Assembly: GCF_007846095.1 (NCBI RefSeq)
Contig: NZ_VOEI01000004.1
Location: forward strand, 310,001-374,000
DNA from: Mucilaginibacter achroorhodeus
GTDB taxonomy: Bacteria > Bacteroidota > Bacteroidia > Sphingobacteriales > Sphingobacteriaceae
DNA length: 64,000 nt
Direction: 5' to 3'
Positions 62,554 through 64,000 of this stretch are shown here, piece by piece. The position numbers and the translations under genes are program-made. The notes beneath the pieces are model-generated. The model was not told the DNA's origin. It ran no database searches and worked only from the letters and a program-made list of their open reading frames with translations. Within the stretch, counting starts at the first letter, position 1, and each line of letters opens with the position of its first letter.

Positions 62554-62575
62554 GTTATTGTTATAGACGGTAAAC

Positions 62576-62606
62576 AACAGGGCCCGCTAATGGCAGGCCC
62601 TGTTTG
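62576..62606. terminator. Hairpin terminator between convergent genes
   Basis: AACAGGGCC (62576-62584) pairs with GGCCCTGTT (62596-62604), 9 bp, loop 11 nt, followed by TTG on the plus side and preceded by A-rich sequence for the minus side. Confidence 0.75.
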
Positions 62607-62631
62607 TTAGATATAAATAGGTGACGGTTCT

Positions 62632-63933
62632 TTAAACTTTTAGGATTATTCTTTTAGGCTTAGCATTTAAAAAATGCATCAATAACCAGGCAACGATATA
62701 GGCACAAGCACAGATGCTGAAAAGTATATTATACCCGGCAGTGATATTTCCCGACGCTTTTGCAGCGTCAAGTATCCAGCCGATAAAAAATGGGAACAAA
62801 ATTCCGCCTACCGAACCCGCCATACCACCGATGCCAATAACTGAACTTACTGCATTTTTAGGGAAAATATCTGATGCTGTGGTGTAAATATTTGCGCTCC
62901 ATGCCTGGTGGGCTGCTGCAGCTAAACTGATAAGGGCTACCGATTGCCAAATATCAGTAGCATACCTGGCCGTAAAGATGGGAACTACGCAAAGCGCAAA
63001 AATAAACATAGCGGTTTTGCGTGCCCTAAATACAGGCATACCTTTTTTAATGAACCATGACGATAGATAACCACCGCCAATGCTGCCCGCAGTAGTCGCC
63101 GTGTAGATGAGGATGAGCGGTAATGTGGGTTTCTTTAGATCGAGGTTAAAGGTGCTTGAGAAATAGGAGGGTAACCAGAACAGGAAAAAGTACCACATTG
63201 GGTCTGTTAAAAATTTTCCTATCACAAGCGCCCACGTTTGTCTAACGCTGAATAAACTTGTCCAGGCAATTTTCTTTTCAACTAATTCACTTTCTGCAGT
63301 TTCTTCTTCAGCATCACTATTGATGTATTCAAGTTCAGCAGTATTAACCTTTTTGTGGCGGGAAGGTATCTCGTAATATATCCACCAGAATATCAGCCAC
63401 ACGAAACCTACAGCACCTGTGATGATAAAAGCCATTTGCCAGCCGTATACACCCAGTATCCACGGAACCATAATAGGGGCCACAACTGCGCCAATATTAG
63501 CGCCGGAATTAAATATTCCGGTTGCAAAGGCTCGTTCTTTTTTGGGGAACCATTCTGCGATAGATTTTACCGCTGCCGGAAAGTTGCCGCTTTCGCCGGC
63601 ACCAAGGGCCGCACGCACTACACCAAAGCCAAATGTGCCTTTCACCAACGCATGCGCCATTGCCGCAACGCTCCAAACGATGAGCGACAAGCTGTATCCC
63701 AGTTTTGTCCCAAGCTTATCTATAAAAGCACCGACCGCTAACAGCCCAACGGCATAAGCAGCCTGGAAAGCCATCACTATATCGCTGTAATCTTTCTCAG
63801 ACCAATTAAATTGCTTTTCAAGCGTGGGCTTAAGTAAGCCGATCACCTGCCTATCCAGATAATTAATGGTTGTGGCAAAAAATAGCAACACAACCACCGT
63901 CCAGCGGTAGTTAGTTTTTTGTGTTTGGCCCAT
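62632..63933 (-). CDS. MFS transporter, hexuronate (ExuT)-like
   Basis: 433 residues and about 12 membrane helices. The start WTVVVLLFFATTINYLDRQVIGLL and AALGAGESGNFPAAVKSIAEWF are hallmarks of the anion:cation symporter family (ExuT, GudP). The central loop is long and acidic (NSDAEEETAESELVEKK). In Bacteroidota such genes sit next to glucuronate or galacturonate catabolic genes; here the neighbour continues beyond the window. The likely substrate is a hexuronate. Confidence 0.9.
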   Translation of the reverse strand: MGQTQKTNYRWTVVVLLFFATTINYLDRQVIGLLKPTLEKQFNWSEKDYSDIVMAFQAAYAVGLLAVGAFIDKLGTKLGYSLSLIVWSVAAMAHALVKGTFGFGVVRAALGAGESGNFPAAVKSIAEWFPKKERAFATGIFNSGANIGAVVAPIMVPWILGVYGWQMAFIITGAVGFVWLIFWWIYYEIPSRHKKVNTAELEYINSDAEEETAESELVEKKIAWTSLFSVRQTWALVIGKFLTDPMWYFFLFWLPSYFSSTFNLDLKKPTLPLILIYTATTAGSIGGGYLSSWFIKKGMPVFRARKTAMFIFALCVVPIFTARYATDIWQSVALISLAAAAHQAWSANIYTTASDIFPKNAVSSVIGIGGMAGSVGGILFPFFIGWILDAAKASGNITAGYNILFSICACAYIVAWLLMHFLNAKPKRIILKV

Positions 63934-63947
63934 GATGTAAAGTTGCG

Positions 63948-64000
63948 TTACCTTGCTTCTTTAACCAGTTCTAAAGCGTGCAGGGTATCGGTATATAATT
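63948..64000 (-). CDS. C-terminal end of an unidentified gene upstream of the transporter
   Basis: On the minus strand the frame entering from the right edge reads YTDTLHALELVKEAR and then TAA at 63948-63950, 14 nt before the transporter start. The other two frames have early stops or look non-coding. It is probably co-transcribed with the transporter; too short to identify. Confidence 0.45.
   Translation of the reverse strand, partial: LYTDTLHALELVKEAR

Noticed and set aside
1..64000. Prophage, transposon, CRISPR or toxin-antitoxin system
   Set aside because: No integrase, transposase, capsid, cas gene, spacer-repeat pattern or convincing toxin-antitoxin pair was found on either strand.

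Overview
The window looks like chromosome from a soil or freshwater Bacteroidota, most likely Sphingobacteriaceae (Mucilaginibacter-like). This is an inference from the protein families (OMP-barrel receptor, DUF1080, gluconate-dehydrogenase subunit 3, many Tat-tagged TIM barrels), from Bacteroidota-type promoters (TTTG ... TAnnTTTG) and from intergenic inverted repeats of a kind common in that family. I saw no rRNA, tRNA, CRISPR array, transposase or phage gene.

Layout. 1-8.5 kb is housekeeping: the N-terminal end of a UvrD/PcrA helicase, a DUF255 thioredoxin-fold protein, an SlyD-type prolyl isomerase, an outer-membrane barrel receptor and a fatty acid desaturase. 8.6-24.1 kb is a long co-directional carbohydrate block: TolB-like propeller, Tat-exported sugar isomerases and Gfo/Idh/MocA oxidoreductase, two GMC flavoprotein dehydrogenases, two Tat-dependent subunit-3 lipoproteins, a cytochrome c lipoprotein, an MFS permease and a DUF1080 hydrolase. 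Together they fit a periplasmic C3-oxidation (3-keto-glycoside) route: the flavoenzyme oxidises the sugar, electrons leave through cytochrome c, DUF1080 cleaves the 3-keto-glycoside, and isomerases and reductases process the product. A second, smaller set (GMC plus DUF1080, 29.6-32.0 kb) and an amino-sugar-like operon (NagB fold, Gfo/Idh/MocA, SGNH esterase; 32.5-35.0 kb) lie on the minus strand. Between them are a NIPSNAP protein, a phytoene-dehydrogenase-like flavoprotein, a TMEM175 channel, a YceH protein, an epimerase-like protein and a truncated haemoglobin.

35.3-46.5 kb begins with MerC plus a Fur/Zur-type regulator behind a palindromic operator and a cell-wall amidase. A Ter stress-response operon follows: HAD, phosphoribosyltransferase, two TerD proteins, TelA, an unknown protein, TerC and PgpA. 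It is followed by a histidine kinase, a lone receiver and a receiver-adenylate cyclase.

46.5-49.2 kb holds an HD-YitT fusion and a luciferase-like oxidoreductase. 49.4-59.8 kb is the most striking part: Ser/Thr kinase, FhaA-like protein, a tiny membrane ORF, PP2C phosphatase, a 1356-residue RodA/FtsW-PBP fusion, an FHA protein and a second Ser/Thr kinase. In content this mirrors the actinobacterial fhaA-pstP-rodA-pbpA-pknAB cluster, but with the SEDS glycosyltransferase and transpeptidase joined in one chain. I propose it is a phospho-signalling and wall-synthesis module, possibly linked to the neighbouring Ter operon. The end of the window has a ThuA-domain protein, two secreted proteins of unknown role, a hexuronate-type MFS transporter and the tail of one more gene.
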